Shown here: positions 28,944 to 37,456 of the stretch, one piece after another | How positions within the stretch are numbered: position 1 is the first letter of the stretch | Layout of the letters: each line of letters opens with the position of its first letter | Origin: Neisseria dentiae | GTDB taxonomy: Bacteria; Pseudomonadota; Gammaproteobacteria; Burkholderiales; Neisseriaceae | DNA length: 64,000 nucleotides | Assembly (NCBI RefSeq): GCF_014055005.1 | Contig: NZ_CP059570.1 | Location: 1,612,001-1,676,000, forward strand | Reading direction: 5' to 3' | The notes under the pieces: generated by a model | The model's input: only the letters and a program-made list of their open reading frames with translations | Database searches by the model: none | What the model was told of the DNA's origin: nothing | Program-made: the position numbers and the translations under genes

Positions 28944-29603
28944 TTAGATTTTTGCATACCAATCAAGCACTTTTTTTACCGATTCTTCGATGGTTAAATG
29001 CGTGGTGTCGAGCAGCAGGGCGTCGGGCTGCTGTTTGAGCGGTGCAACGGCACGGCGGCTGTCGGCTTCGTCGCGTGCTTCGATGTCGGCGAGAATGCGC
29101 TCGAACGCCACGCCTTGGGTGGGCACGCCGATTTGTTTGGCGCGGCGTTCGGCGCGGATGCGGGCGGATGCGGTCAGGAAGATTTTCAGCGCGGCATCGG
29201 GAAAAATCACCGAGCCTATGTCGCGCCCGTCGCCCACCAAGCCTTTTTCGGTGAGGAAGGCACGCTGGCGCTGCAACAATGCTTCGCGCACTTTGGGCAG
29301 CTGCGCCACCGCCGATGCGCCCATGCCGATGGCTTCGGTACGGATGGCTTCGGTAACGTCTTGGCCGCCAAGCAGGATGCGGCCGCCGTCGAACCCGGCG
29401 GGCAGTTGCTCTGCCAAGGCGGCTACGGCTGCTTCGTCGCTCCAATCGGCATTGTGTTGCCGGGCGTAAAGCGCGGTCAGCCGGTAAAGCGCGCCCGAAT
29501 CGAGATAATCGAAGCCGAGTGCGGCGGCCACGCGCGAGGCCACCGTGCCTTTTCCTGATGCGCTGGGGCCGTCGATGGCGATGATTTTGCGGTTTAAATC
29601 CAT
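28944..29603 (-). CDS. cmk: Cytidylate kinase
   Basis: 219 residues, phosphorylates CMP and dCMP with ATP in the cytoplasm. The P-loop is DGPSASGKGTVA (about 11-22), followed by LDSGALYR and the GRDIGSVIFPDA segment of the core domain. The lid shows RIRAERR. All are standard for bacterial CMP kinase and the length is typical. Its own leader (29604-29863, shared with divergent uraA) contains two DUS copies. Confidence 0.97.
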   Translation of the reverse strand: MDLNRKIIAIDGPSASGKGTVASRVAAALGFDYLDSGALYRLTALYARQHNADWSDEAAVAALAEQLPAGFDGGRILLGGQDVTEAIRTEAIGMGASAVAQLPKVREALLQRQRAFLTEKGLVGDGRDIGSVIFPDAALKIFLTASARIRAERRAKQIGVPTQGVAFERILADIEARDEADSRRAVAPLKQQPDALLLDTTHLTIEESVKKVLDWYAKI

Positions 29604-29636
29604 ATCGGTATTCTCTTTGAACCCGCCGCAGCGGTG

Positions 29637-29690
29637 TTTTTCAGACGGCCTTTCGGCTTTGTCCGAACCGTTATTCAGGCCGTCTGAAAC
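29637..29690. repeat. Inverted DUS pair in the cmk/uraA divergent region
   Basis: TTTTTCAGACGGCC ... AGGCCGTCTGAAA, with a third DUS at about 29772-29783. They lie between two divergently transcribed genes, so they do not mark a transcript end; their likely value is as uptake sequences. The promoters themselves cannot be named with confidence. Confidence 0.5.
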
Positions 29691-29863
29691 AATCTATAAA
29701 ACGAAAACGGAATTATATAGACTGAATATAGGCTTGTAACTCTTTTTATTGCTGCACCCGAGCCGTTTCAGGCCGTCTGAAAGGCATACGGCAGCACACA
29801 CAAAATACTTTCGCAGCGTTATAATCCGCCCGTTTGACTTCAACCCAGATAACGGAACTTAAC

Positions 29864-31099
29864 ATGCAACAACTCAAATTGGCCGTTGCGGGCGCGCAGA
29901 TTCTGTTTGTGGCCTTCGGCGCGATGGTGCTGGTGCCGCTCTTAACCGGCCTGAACCCTGCGATGGCGCTCTTGGGCGCGGGCATCGGCACGCTGCTTTT
30001 CCAATTGGTTACCAAGCAGAAAGTGCCGGTTTTTTTAGGCTCGTCGTTTGCCTTTATCGCGCCGATTATTTACGCCGTCGGCGAGTGGGGGCTGCCTTCC
30101 ACCATGTTCGGCCTGTTTGCGGCGGGCTTTATGTATTTTGTGTTTGCCGCGCTGATTAAATGGCGCGGGTTGGCGGCTGTTAACCGCCTGCTGCCGCCGG
30201 TGGTTATCGGACCGGTGATTATGGTGATCGGTTTGTCGGTGGCGGTGGTGGCCAGCCAGATGGCGATGGGGCAGGCCGGCGGCAAGCAGGCGGTGGACTA
30301 CGCCCAATCGCTGCTGCTTTCGGGCTTCACTTTCGCCGTTACCGTGGTGGTGGCGGTGTTCGGCAGCAAAATGATGAAGCTCGTTCCCATTTTAATCGGC
30401 GTGGGCGCAGGCTATATTGCTGCTCTGCTAATGGGCTTGGTGGACACGGCGCCGATTGCCGCCGCGCCGTGGTTTGCCGTGCCGCATTTTGAAACGCCGC
30501 AAATCAACTGGCAGGCCGCGCTGTTTATGCTGCCGGTTGCCATCGCCCCCGCCATCGAGCATATCGGCGGCGTGATGGCCATCGGCAAAGTAACCGGCAA
30601 AGATTACGCCAAAGACCCCGGCCTCGACAAAACGCTGGCGGGCGACGGTTTGGGCGTGTGCGTGGCGGGTTTGATCGGCGGCCCGCCCGTAACCACCTAC
30701 GGCGAAGTAACCGGCGCGGTGATGATTACCAAAAACGGCAATCCGAAAATCATGACCTGGGCGGCTGTTTTCGCCATCTGCATGGCGTTTTTCGGCAAGT
30801 TCAATGCTTTTCTGGCTTCGATTCCGCTGCCGGTGATGGGCGGGATTATGATTCTGCTGTTCGGCACCATCGCCTCGCTCGGCCTGAAAACGCTGATTGA
30901 CGCCAAAGTGGATTTGATGCAGCCGAAAAACCTCGTTATCGTCAGCTCGGTGCTCACCACCGGCGTGGGCGGCATGATTATCAAGCTCGGCAGCGTCAGC
31001 TTTGCCGGCGTGGGTTTGTGCGCGGTGCTGGCGATTATTCTGAACTGGATACTGCCCGACGAAAAACCGGTCGAAACCTTGCCGGGCCGCGAAATCTGA
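29864..31099 (+). CDS. uraA: Uracil permease (NCS2 family)
   Basis: 411 residues from the ATG at 29864 (MQQLKLAVAGAQILFVAFGA), with about 14 membrane segments in the inverted-repeat UraA fold. FLGSSFAFIAP and the AIEHIGGVMAIGKVTGKD segment hold conserved nucleobase-site residues (Glu in APAIEHIGG), and GGPPVTTYGEVTGAV is the second-half signature. It imports uracil with protons for pyrimidine salvage, so it works together with Upp (49287-49913). The gene stands alone with a DUS-pair terminator behind it. Confidence 0.93.
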   Translation: MQQLKLAVAGAQILFVAFGAMVLVPLLTGLNPAMALLGAGIGTLLFQLVTKQKVPVFLGSSFAFIAPIIYAVGEWGLPSTMFGLFAAGFMYFVFAALIKWRGLAAVNRLLPPVVIGPVIMVIGLSVAVVASQMAMGQAGGKQAVDYAQSLLLSGFTFAVTVVVAVFGSKMMKLVPILIGVGAGYIAALLMGLVDTAPIAAAPWFAVPHFETPQINWQAALFMLPVAIAPAIEHIGGVMAIGKVTGKDYAKDPGLDKTLAGDGLGVCVAGLIGGPPVTTYGEVTGAVMITKNGNPKIMTWAAVFAICMAFFGKFNAFLASIPLPVMGGIMILLFGTIASLGLKTLIDAKVDLMQPKNLVIVSSVLTTGVGGMIIKLGSVSFAGVGLCAVLAIILNWILPDEKPVETLPGREI

Positions 31100-31164
31100 T
31101 CGCTTGAGCTTGCCAGCAAGGCATTAACGGCCCGGTTGCGGCAAGCGGAACGGTTTTACATTTA

Positions 31165-31198
31165 CAGGCCGTCTGAAAATATTTTTTCAGACGGCCTG
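31165..31198. terminator. Inverted DUS pair between uraA and the LLM gene
   Basis: CAGGCCGTCTGAAAATATTTTTTCAGACGGCCTG (arms only quoted in part) forms a long stem between two convergent genes. Probable bidirectional terminator. Confidence 0.75.
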
Positions 31199-31232
31199 TA
31201 GTCTTTGCGAGCCGCCTGAAACGCCCGCTTCC

Positions 31233-32276
31233 TTACGGGGCTTTAACCACATCCGCCAGCAGTTCATAAGAACGCAGTTGCGCGGTTTTGTCATAAATAT
31301 AGCTGACCGCCATAATTTCATCGGCCTGCACCTGCGCCTGCAATCGGTCGAGTTGGAATTTAACCGTCTCGGGCGCGCCGATCAGGCTGCACGACATCAT
31401 CGCGTCGGCCATATTCAAAATATGCGGCGGAATGTGCTGTGCAATATCGGCTTGCGGCGGCTGCATTCCGCTGCGGCTGCCGGTAACGACATTCAGGAAA
31501 AATTGCAGGCAGGTTGAAGAAAGGAAGCGTGCTTCTTCGTCGCTGTCGGCCACGATGGTGTTTACACCGATGATAACTTTCGGCCGGTCTGAATGTTGGG
31601 ACGGCTTAAATTCGCGACGATAGATTGCAACCGCATCCAAAAGCATGCGCGGGGCGAAATGCGAGGCGAAGGCATACGGCAAGCCCAAACGTGCCGCCAG
31701 ATAGGCGCTCTCGGTGCTGGAGCCTAAAATGTATAAAGGTATGTTCAAGCCCGGCGCGGGATAGGCGCGCACATTGGTGCTTTTGGGCACGTCCAGCTTA
31801 ACCGGCCCGAAGCTGAAGCTCTCGCCCGTTTCATCGCTGCCCAAGGGGCTGAAGTAATATTGGATTTCTTCGATGTCTTTCGGAAAACTGTGGGCGAAGT
31901 CATCGTGATGGCGGCGGATGGCGCGGGCGGTTGCGGGGTCGGTGCCCGGTGCGCGCCCCAACCCCAAATCGACGCGGCCGGGATACAGGCTCTCCAGCGT
32001 GCCGTATTGCTCGGCCACAATAAACGGCGAGTGGTTTGGTAACATCACGCCGCCGGAGCCGACGCGGATGGATTCGGTTTTATCCAATACGCGCTGAATC
32101 AGCAGGCTGGTGGCGGAGCTGGCGAGAAACGGCATATTGTGGTGTTCGGCAATCCAATAGCGCACATAACCGTGCTTCTCGGCGAACTGTGCCAGCTCGA
32201 CCATGTTGCCAACGGCTTGGGCAAAGGTTTCGCCGTTGCGGAAAGGGGCGAGGTTTAGAATAGACAAATCGGCCAT
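31233..32276 (-). CDS. LLM-class flavin-dependent oxidoreductase
   Basis: 347 residues with the TIM-barrel of the bacterial luciferase family. It opens MADLSILNLAPFRNGETFAQ, then WIAEHHNMPFLASSAT and RIRVGSGG-type RVGSGGVMLPNHSPFIVAEQ, then the LGRAPGTDPATARAIRR segment. This pattern is that of the YhbW-like subgroup (MsnO8-like). It is expected to bind reduced FMN and oxidise an unidentified substrate in the cytoplasm. No flavin reductase is adjacent. Physiological substrate unknown. Confidence 0.88.
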   Translation of the reverse strand: MADLSILNLAPFRNGETFAQAVGNMVELAQFAEKHGYVRYWIAEHHNMPFLASSATSLLIQRVLDKTESIRVGSGGVMLPNHSPFIVAEQYGTLESLYPGRVDLGLGRAPGTDPATARAIRRHHDDFAHSFPKDIEEIQYYFSPLGSDETGESFSFGPVKLDVPKSTNVRAYPAPGLNIPLYILGSSTESAYLAARLGLPYAFASHFAPRMLLDAVAIYRREFKPSQHSDRPKVIIGVNTIVADSDEEARFLSSTCLQFFLNVVTGSRSGMQPPQADIAQHIPPHILNMADAMMSCSLIGAPETVKFQLDRLQAQVQADEIMAVSYIYDKTAQLRSYELLADVVKAP

Positions 32277-32573
32277 GATAATCCTTTTCTAATTTCATAT
32301 ATTTGGAAAATTAGATTTATATATAGGCGCGAATCAATAAAAAGCAAGTAGGTGTCAGCGTATTTGCCCGGTATTCCCTGCCGCAACCATTGGAATGTGC
32401 GTAACAGGCCGTCTGAAATACCCGACTCCGCCATCCTCGGGCTTGGTGCAGGTGCGTTGAAGCGTCAGGACGGCTTGCCAAGATATCGCCCTGCCGTTTT
32501 ACTACATCGCAAAGATTCAAAAAAACCGCATTCCGTTTACAATACGCCTTTTCTTTCCCGCCGACCGCCCGCC

Positions 32574-33638
32574 ATGACCGACCCTTCTTTCGCAACCCGC
32601 CTGATACGCTGGCAGAAACAGCACGGCCGCCACCACCTGCCGTGGCAGGTGCGCAACCCCTACAACGTGTGGCTGTCGGAAATCATGTTGCAGCAAACCC
32701 AAGTGGCCACCGTGTTGGATTACTACCCGCGCTTTACCGCCCGTTTTCCTGGCGTGGCCGATCTGGCCGCGGCCGGGCAAGACGAAGTGCTCGGCCTGTG
32801 GGCCGGCCTGGGTTATTACAGCCGCGCCCGCAACCTGCACAAAGCCGCGCGGCAGGTGATGGAAACCTTCGGCGGAACGTTTCCGCAAGAACGCGAAGGG
32901 CTGGAAAAACTCTGCGGCGTAGGCAGAAGCACGGCGGCAGCCATTGCCGCTTTCGCCTTCCACAAACGCGAAGCCATTTTAGACGGCAACGTCAAACGAG
33001 TGCTCTGCCGCGTGTTCGCGCTCGACGGCGACATCACCGACAAAAAATTCGAAAAGCAACTGTGGGCGCTGGCCGAATCGCTGCTGCCCGAAAACGGCAG
33101 CGATATGCCCGCCTATACGCAGGGGCTGATGGACTTGGGCGCCACCGTCTGCAAACGCAGCAAACCCTTATGCGGCGCCTGCCCGATGAGCGGCATCTGC
33201 CAAGCACGGGCGCAAAACCGCACGGCCGAGCTGCCGCGCAAAAAAGCCGCACCCACCGTGCGGACGCTGCCGCTGTTCTGGCTGGTGCTGAGCCGCCCCG
33301 ATGGCGCGGTTTGGCTTGAAAAGCGGCCGCCTGAAGGCATTTGGGGCGGCCTCTATTGCGTACCGTGTTTCGACAGCTTGGGCAGCCTCAACGAGGCCGC
33401 AGAGCGCTTCGGCGTTTTTTCAGACGGCCTCGAAGAACAACCCTCGCTCACCCACCGCCTCACCCACCGTTTGTTACTGATTACCCCGTTTGCCGCAACC
33501 GCAAACCACACGCCCGCCGAACGGCTTTCAGACGGCCTGTGGGTGGAAAAACAAAATCTGGCCAGCTACGGTCTGCCCAAACCACTGCATGATTTTTTGT
33601 ACGGCAGAGTCCTTGGCAAAAAACCGGTTCAGTCCTGA
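32574..33638 (+). CDS. mutY: A/G-specific adenine glycosylase
   Basis: 354 residues from the ATG at 32574. It removes adenine mispaired with 8-oxoguanine. The HhH motif LCGVGRSTAAAIAAFAF (about 112-128) is followed by catalytic Asp in LDGNVKRVLCRVF. The [4Fe-4S] cluster cysteines show as C-x6-C-x2-C-x5-C (CKRSKPLCGACPMSGIC). The C-terminal MutT-like domain reads 8-oxoG. Two DUS copies lie inside the reading frame and encode FSDGL and LSDGL, so uptake sequences have been accommodated in the C-terminal domain. Confidence 0.97.
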   Translation: MTDPSFATRLIRWQKQHGRHHLPWQVRNPYNVWLSEIMLQQTQVATVLDYYPRFTARFPGVADLAAAGQDEVLGLWAGLGYYSRARNLHKAARQVMETFGGTFPQEREGLEKLCGVGRSTAAAIAAFAFHKREAILDGNVKRVLCRVFALDGDITDKKFEKQLWALAESLLPENGSDMPAYTQGLMDLGATVCKRSKPLCGACPMSGICQARAQNRTAELPRKKAAPTVRTLPLFWLVLSRPDGAVWLEKRPPEGIWGGLYCVPCFDSLGSLNEAAERFGVFSDGLEEQPSLTHRLTHRLLLITPFAATANHTPAERLSDGLWVEKQNLASYGLPKPLHDFLYGRVLGKKPVQS

Positions 33639-33668
33639 AAATGTTTATTTTTGAGAATATTTTATGTT

Positions 33669-33747
33669 CGTCATACCCGTGCTCAGCCCGGGTATCTGTT
33701 ATTTCTTTTGAAACAAACAGATGCTTGGGTTGAGCATGAGTATGACG
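33669..33747. repeat. ~80-bp palindromic intergenic repeat, copy 1
   Basis: CGTCATACCCGTGCTCAGCC ... and the inverted arm ending GAGTATGACG surround ATTTCTTTTGAAACAAA. The same design recurs at 47342, 57374, 59762 and 63934. It forms two small hairpins or one long one. Its role is unknown; it lies just after mutY. Confidence 0.8.
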
Positions 33748-33784
33748 CAAGGGTTTTAAGTTACCGAAATAACTTGCAAAGGTT

Positions 33785-33818
33785 AAAGGCCGTCTGAAAA
33801 CCTTTTCAGACGGCCTTT
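33785..33818. terminator. Inverted DUS pair between mutY and rluB
   Basis: AAAGGCCGTCTGAAAACC / TTTTCAGACGGCCTTT; lies between convergent genes and can terminate both. Confidence 0.75.
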
Positions 33819-33835
33819 AACCGTGTTTCAAACCC

Positions 33836-34840
33836 TTATCTTCTCCTGCGGCTGCCGGGCAGCGGCATATCCGCCCATTTCATGATATTGGCCACTTCGG
33901 CGGGATTCAGCTCGTAAAACTGGCCGCGTTTGAGGCGGTTGGGCAGGCCGATGGGGCCGAAGCCTACGCGCACCAGGCGGCTGACGGTTAAGCCGAAATG
34001 CTCGAAAATGCGGCGCACTTCTCGGTTGCGGCCTTCTTTAATCACAATGTTGTACCACTTGTTCGCCCCTTCGCCGCCCTGCTCGTAAATACGCTCTGCC
34101 CTCGCCAAGCCGTCTTCCAGCATCACGCCTTCTTCGGTGAGCGTTTTCATCTGGTCGGTGCTCATCTCGCCCAACACGCGAACGGCGTATTCGCGCTCCA
34201 CTTCAAAGCTGGGGTGGGCGAAACGGTTTACCAGCTCGCCCGAAGTGGTGAGAATCAGCAGGCCGCTGGTGTTGATGTCCAAACGGCCGATGGCCACCCA
34301 GCGGCTGCTGGCAGCCTGCGGCAGGCGGTCGAAAATGCTCACGCGCCCTTGCGGGTCGTCGCGCGACACGATTTCGCCCTCCTGTTTATAGTAAAGAATA
34401 ATGCGCGGCAGGCGGTCGGGCCATTTGAGCTTGATTACGCTGCCTTTTACCTGCACTTGGTCGTCGGGCGACACTTTGTCGCCCAATTGCGCGGTTTTGC
34501 CGTTCACCGTTACCAAGCCTTGGGTAATCCATTCTTCCATTTCGCGGCGCGAACCTACGCCCGACGCGGCCAACGCTTTTTGCAGGCGCACCGGCTCGAA
34601 GCTTTCCAAATCGGCGCGTTTTTCTTTCAAATCGCGGGCGCGCTCCATGATTTTTTGGTTGGGGTTGCGCACCACCAGTTTTTTGGCGCGCGCCGCCTGC
34701 GTTTTCGGTGCGGCATTCTGGTCGCGTTTCGGCTTGGCTTTGAGGCCGTCCGAAACTTTTTCAGACGGCCTGCGGGCGGGCTTTTTCTTATCCGCCACAC
34801 CATCGCGGAATTCGCGTTTGCTTACGGTTTTTTTAGACAT
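33836..34840 (-). CDS. rluB: 23S rRNA pseudouridine synthase (RluB type)
   Basis: 334 residues from the ATG at 34840 (MSKKTVSKREFRDG). A long basic N-terminal extension (about 1-80, Lys/Arg/Ala-rich) precedes the S4 RNA-binding domain (VRLQKALAASGVGSRREMEE). The RsuA-type catalytic domain follows with Asp in GRLDINTSGLL, and the signature GRNREVRRIFEHFGL. RluB makes pseudouridine at position 2605 in E. coli. The N-terminal extension contains a pair of DUS-like sequences encoding RRPSEKVSDGLK, an odd in-frame palindrome. It could also act as RluE/F-like; B is the best fit. Confidence 0.92.
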   Translation of the reverse strand: MSKKTVSKREFRDGVADKKKPARRPSEKVSDGLKAKPKRDQNAAPKTQAARAKKLVVRNPNQKIMERARDLKEKRADLESFEPVRLQKALAASGVGSRREMEEWITQGLVTVNGKTAQLGDKVSPDDQVQVKGSVIKLKWPDRLPRIILYYKQEGEIVSRDDPQGRVSIFDRLPQAASSRWVAIGRLDINTSGLLILTTSGELVNRFAHPSFEVEREYAVRVLGEMSTDQMKTLTEEGVMLEDGLARAERIYEQGGEGANKWYNIVIKEGRNREVRRIFEHFGLTVSRLVRVGFGPIGLPNRLKRGQFYELNPAEVANIMKWADMPLPGSRRRR

Positions 34841-35246
34841 TTCGGGTTCTCCTAACGCGTTTTGCTGTCTGAGCAAAACGGTTCTTCTGCGGCCTTGCGG
34901 CGGGCAGGTCGGGTTGGTAAAAAGGGTTTTTCAGACGGCCTGAGACCTTTGCAAAATTCAAATTACTATCTGAAAAAACCTGAATTCCGTCATTCCCGCG
35001 TAGGCGGGAATCCAGACACTTGGCATCCAAGTATTTGTTTAATCAATACTTCAATATTTCCATCTGGATTCCCGCCTACGCGGGAATGACGGGATTTAAG
35101 CATTTCAGACGGCCTTAAGGTATTTTTGCAAAGGTCTCGGCCTGTTGATAGTCAGTCAAATCAAGACAGAGCACACGCGTCATACTCGGGGTATGACGGA
35201 ACGGATTACCAGGTAATTTAACTATATCTTTCAGGCCGTCTGAACA
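34841..35246. other. Mosaic intergenic region rluB-scpB
   Basis: About 400 bases without a gene. It holds two DUS (34929-34941, 35103-35115), the dRS3 pair described separately, ACCTTTGCAAA-type short repeats that recur at 50398 and 57312, and a half palindrome CGTCATACTCGGGGTATGACG near 35178. It is built from the same blocks as 57044-57522 in rearranged order. Confidence 0.6.
34992..35087. repeat. NIME: dRS3 pair enclosing an RS-type spacer, copy 1
   Basis: Two 20-mers of dRS3 type, ATTCCCGCGTAGGCGGGAAT (34992-35011) and ATTCCCGCCTACGCGGGAAT (35068-35087), enclose a 56-base spacer. The unit is nearly the reverse complement of 57178-57273. Such neisserial intergenic mosaic elements are recombination sites and dRS3 is a known target of filamentous Neisseria phages. 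Confidence 0.88.
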
Positions 35247-35876
35247 CTAATTCAAACGGATATCGGCGTTTCCGCCGTCGGTAATTTCCTGTTCCGGCTC
35301 GAACGCCTCCGGCTCTTCGCCGCTGTCGGCCGGTTCGATCAAATCGGGCAGCACCAGTTCGCCCAATTCGGTCAGCGGCGGCAGCTCTTCCAAACTTTCG
35401 AGCTGCAAATCGCTTAAAAACACATTGGTGGTGGCCCACAGCGCGGGGCGGCCGACCGAATCGCGGTGGCCGATAACCTCAATCCAGCCCCTGTCTTGCA
35501 GCGTTTGCATCACGTTTTGCGACACCGCCACGCCGCGTATGCCTTCGATGTCGCCGCGCGTAACCGGCTGCTGGTAGGCGATAATCGCCAGCGTTTCCAT
35601 CACCGCGCGCGAATAGCGCGGCGCGCGCTGCTCCTGCAAGCTGCCCAACCGCTCAAACGCCGCCTGCGCGATTTGGAAACGCCAGCCCTCGTGGGTGTGG
35701 GTTAATTGCAGGGCGCGGTTGTGCCAGCGTGCTTTGAGGTTGGCCAGCACGTCGATCAGTTTATCCTGCGACAGCGGCGGCACACACAACTCGCGCATGG
35801 TTTTTTCGCTTAAAGGCTCGGTTTGGGTTAAAAGCGCGGCTTCGATCAGCGCATCGGGGGGGAGTTTTTCGGTCAT
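35247..35876 (-). CDS. scpB: Segregation and condensation protein ScpB
   Basis: 209 residues. Tandem winged-helix domains are seen: LIEAALLTQTEPLSEKTMRE at the start, the AFERLGSLQEQRAPRYSRAVMETLAIIAYQ segment with QPVTRGDIEGIRGVAVS, then HRDSVGRPALWATTNVFL. These are the ScpB core signatures. It forms the SMC-ScpA-ScpB complex that compacts and segregates the chromosome. The acidic C-terminal tail (EPADSGEEPEAFEPEQEI) is unusually long and Glu-rich. scpA is not adjacent here. Confidence 0.95.
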   Translation of the reverse strand: MTEKLPPDALIEAALLTQTEPLSEKTMRELCVPPLSQDKLIDVLANLKARWHNRALQLTHTHEGWRFQIAQAAFERLGSLQEQRAPRYSRAVMETLAIIAYQQPVTRGDIEGIRGVAVSQNVMQTLQDRGWIEVIGHRDSVGRPALWATTNVFLSDLQLESLEELPPLTELGELVLPDLIEPADSGEEPEAFEPEQEITDGGNADIRLN

Positions 35877-35889
35877 GGTTTTATTTGGG

Positions 35890-35926
35890 TTTCAGACGGC
35901 CTGTTTCGGCAACAGGCCGTCTGAAA
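35890..35926. terminator. Inverted DUS pair upstream of scpB
   Basis: TTTCAGACGGCCTGTT and AACAGGCCGTCTGAAA with a short loop. It follows the stop of the lipoprotein gene on the minus strand and probably ends the rbgA-lipoprotein transcript. Confidence 0.7.
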
Positions 35927-35933
35927 CGTTAAG

Positions 35934-36284
35934 TTAATCTTTCTGCTTCAATAGATTAAACCCGCGCTTTCCGGCTTCGGATAAATCTTGTTCGGCAATA
36001 GTATATACGTTAATGCTGCCGGTTTGGCCGCCGCACACAGCGGGGAACATCATGCCGCGCAAAACCTGTTTTTCGGCGGCATACACGCGTATACCCTGCA
36101 ATTGGCTTTTCATGGCTTCGGGGCTGATGCCGCCGCCTTCGCATTGGCGCGAACCGTCGGATTTGTAGATTCGGACGCGCTTTTCTGATGGTTCGGTTGC
36201 CGGCTTGTTCAGGCCGTCTGAATGAGCGCAGGCGGTTAAAGATAAGATGCCTGCCCATAATGCGGCGGAAAATATCGGTTTCAT
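35934..36284 (-). CDS. Small predicted lipoprotein of unknown function
   Basis: 116 residues. It has a short signal with a lipobox (AALWAGILSLTACAHSDG, Cys at 19), so the mature protein is probably lipid-anchored in the outer membrane. The mature part is polar and carries Cys in SRQCEGGG and FPAVCGGQTG, a possible disulfide. A DUS lies in the coding sequence and encodes HSDGLN. The start overlaps the rbgA stop by four bases (ATGA), so the two genes are translationally coupled. Not recognised beyond that; no enzymatic motif. Confidence 0.8.
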   Translation of the reverse strand: MKPIFSAALWAGILSLTACAHSDGLNKPATEPSEKRVRIYKSDGSRQCEGGGISPEAMKSQLQGIRVYAAEKQVLRGMMFPAVCGGQTGSINVYTIAEQDLSEAGKRGFNLLKQKD

Positions 36285-37213
36285 GAGGGTTTTCCTTTTC
36301 TCTCTGCCTTTCTGGCTTCCCTCGCGGCTTTAAGCTCGGCTTCTTTCTGTTTGGCCGCTTTCAGCCAGCTTTCCCATTGGTGCGGTGTTTCTAAGGTGAT
36401 GCGTCCGATTTGGCCGTCGCGGAAGTCGGTGAGGGTGTTTTCGGCGGCTTTTTGGTAGTTGATACGGCCGCCGCTTAAAACTGCGCCGCGTTTTTTGGCA
36501 ATCCATTCGAGCCAGTCGGTGTCTTGCCAGTGGCTGCTGGGGTCTTTGTCGGCCTGATAGCGCGTTTGCAGCAGTGGCAGGTAGTGGCGGCGCAGGTAGT
36601 CTAAAAGTTCTAGGGCGACTTCTTCTTCGTCGAGCGCGTTGCGGCCGACGGCGCCGCTGGCGGCGAGGTTGTAGCCGCTCTCTTCGACGATGATTTTCGG
36701 CCATAACATGCCGGGGGTGTCGTAGAGCCAGAAGTCGTCGGCGAGAAACAGGCGCTGTTCGGCTTTGGTGATGCCGGGTTCGTTGCCGGTTTTGGCGGTT
36801 TTTTTGCCGATCATGCCGTTAATCAGGGTGGATTTGCCGACGTTGGGAATGCCGCAAATCAATACGCGCAGGGGTTTGTCGATGCCGCCTCGGTTGGGCA
36901 TCATGGCTCGGCAGGCGCGGGTGATTTTGGCGGTGGCGGCGGTTTCGGAGGAGTCGAGCGCGATGGCTTGGGTGTCGGGGCGGCTGTTGTAGTGTTCGAG
37001 CCAAATTGCGGTGCGTTCGGGGTCGGCCAAATCCTGCTTGTTGAGGATTTTGAGCTTGGGTTTGCCTTTGGAAAGCTGCGCCAGCAGGGGGTTTTCGCTG
37101 GACGCGGGCAGGCGGGCGTCGAGCATTTCGATTACCATGTCCACGCTTTTGATGCGCTCGGCGATGGCCTTTTTGGCTTTGTTCATGTGGCCGGGAAACC
37201 ATTGGATTGCCAT
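36281..37213 (-). CDS. rbgA: Ribosome biogenesis GTPase (YlqF/RbgA family)
   Basis: 310 residues from the ATG at 37213 (MAIQWFPGHMNKAKKAIAER). The G motifs are circularly permuted as in all YlqF proteins: G4 LNKQDLAD (about 60) comes before G1 GIPNVGKSTLING (about 120) and G3 DTPG (about 165). The WFPGHM-KA start is diagnostic. It helps late 50S subunit assembly. The C-terminal ANTAR-like helical domain is followed by a very basic tail (KAAREARKAERKGKPS). Confidence 0.95.
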   Translation of the reverse strand: MAIQWFPGHMNKAKKAIAERIKSVDMVIEMLDARLPASSENPLLAQLSKGKPKLKILNKQDLADPERTAIWLEHYNSRPDTQAIALDSSETAATAKITRACRAMMPNRGGIDKPLRVLICGIPNVGKSTLINGMIGKKTAKTGNEPGITKAEQRLFLADDFWLYDTPGMLWPKIIVEESGYNLAASGAVGRNALDEEEVALELLDYLRRHYLPLLQTRYQADKDPSSHWQDTDWLEWIAKKRGAVLSGGRINYQKAAENTLTDFRDGQIGRITLETPHQWESWLKAAKQKEAELKAAREARKAERKGKPS

Positions 37214-37414
37214 AGTGTGCTGCTCTTTCGGGGTTGCGCGGCTTACGGTGGATAAACAAAAACTAATGCGGCTTTGCCTTGCCTCAATTCTTGTTAATCC
37301 ACTATAAAAGGCCGTCTGAAAAGTTGTTAGGGGAACGTTTGTCGGATAGTAATCAGGCAGCCCGAAAGCAGGCTGCCTGAATGTTTGCGGCATTATAACA
37401 CGGAGCGGGATTTG

Positions 37415-37455
37415 CTTTCAGACGGCCTGAAATATCAAAAAAGGCCGTCTGAAAA
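37415..37455. terminator. Inverted DUS pair after rapZ
   Basis: TTTCAGACGGCCTGAAAT ... AAAGGCCGTCTGAAAA, ending two bases before the rapZ stop codon. Probable terminator of the ptsN-hprK-rapZ operon. Confidence 0.7.
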
Positions 37456-37456
37456 C

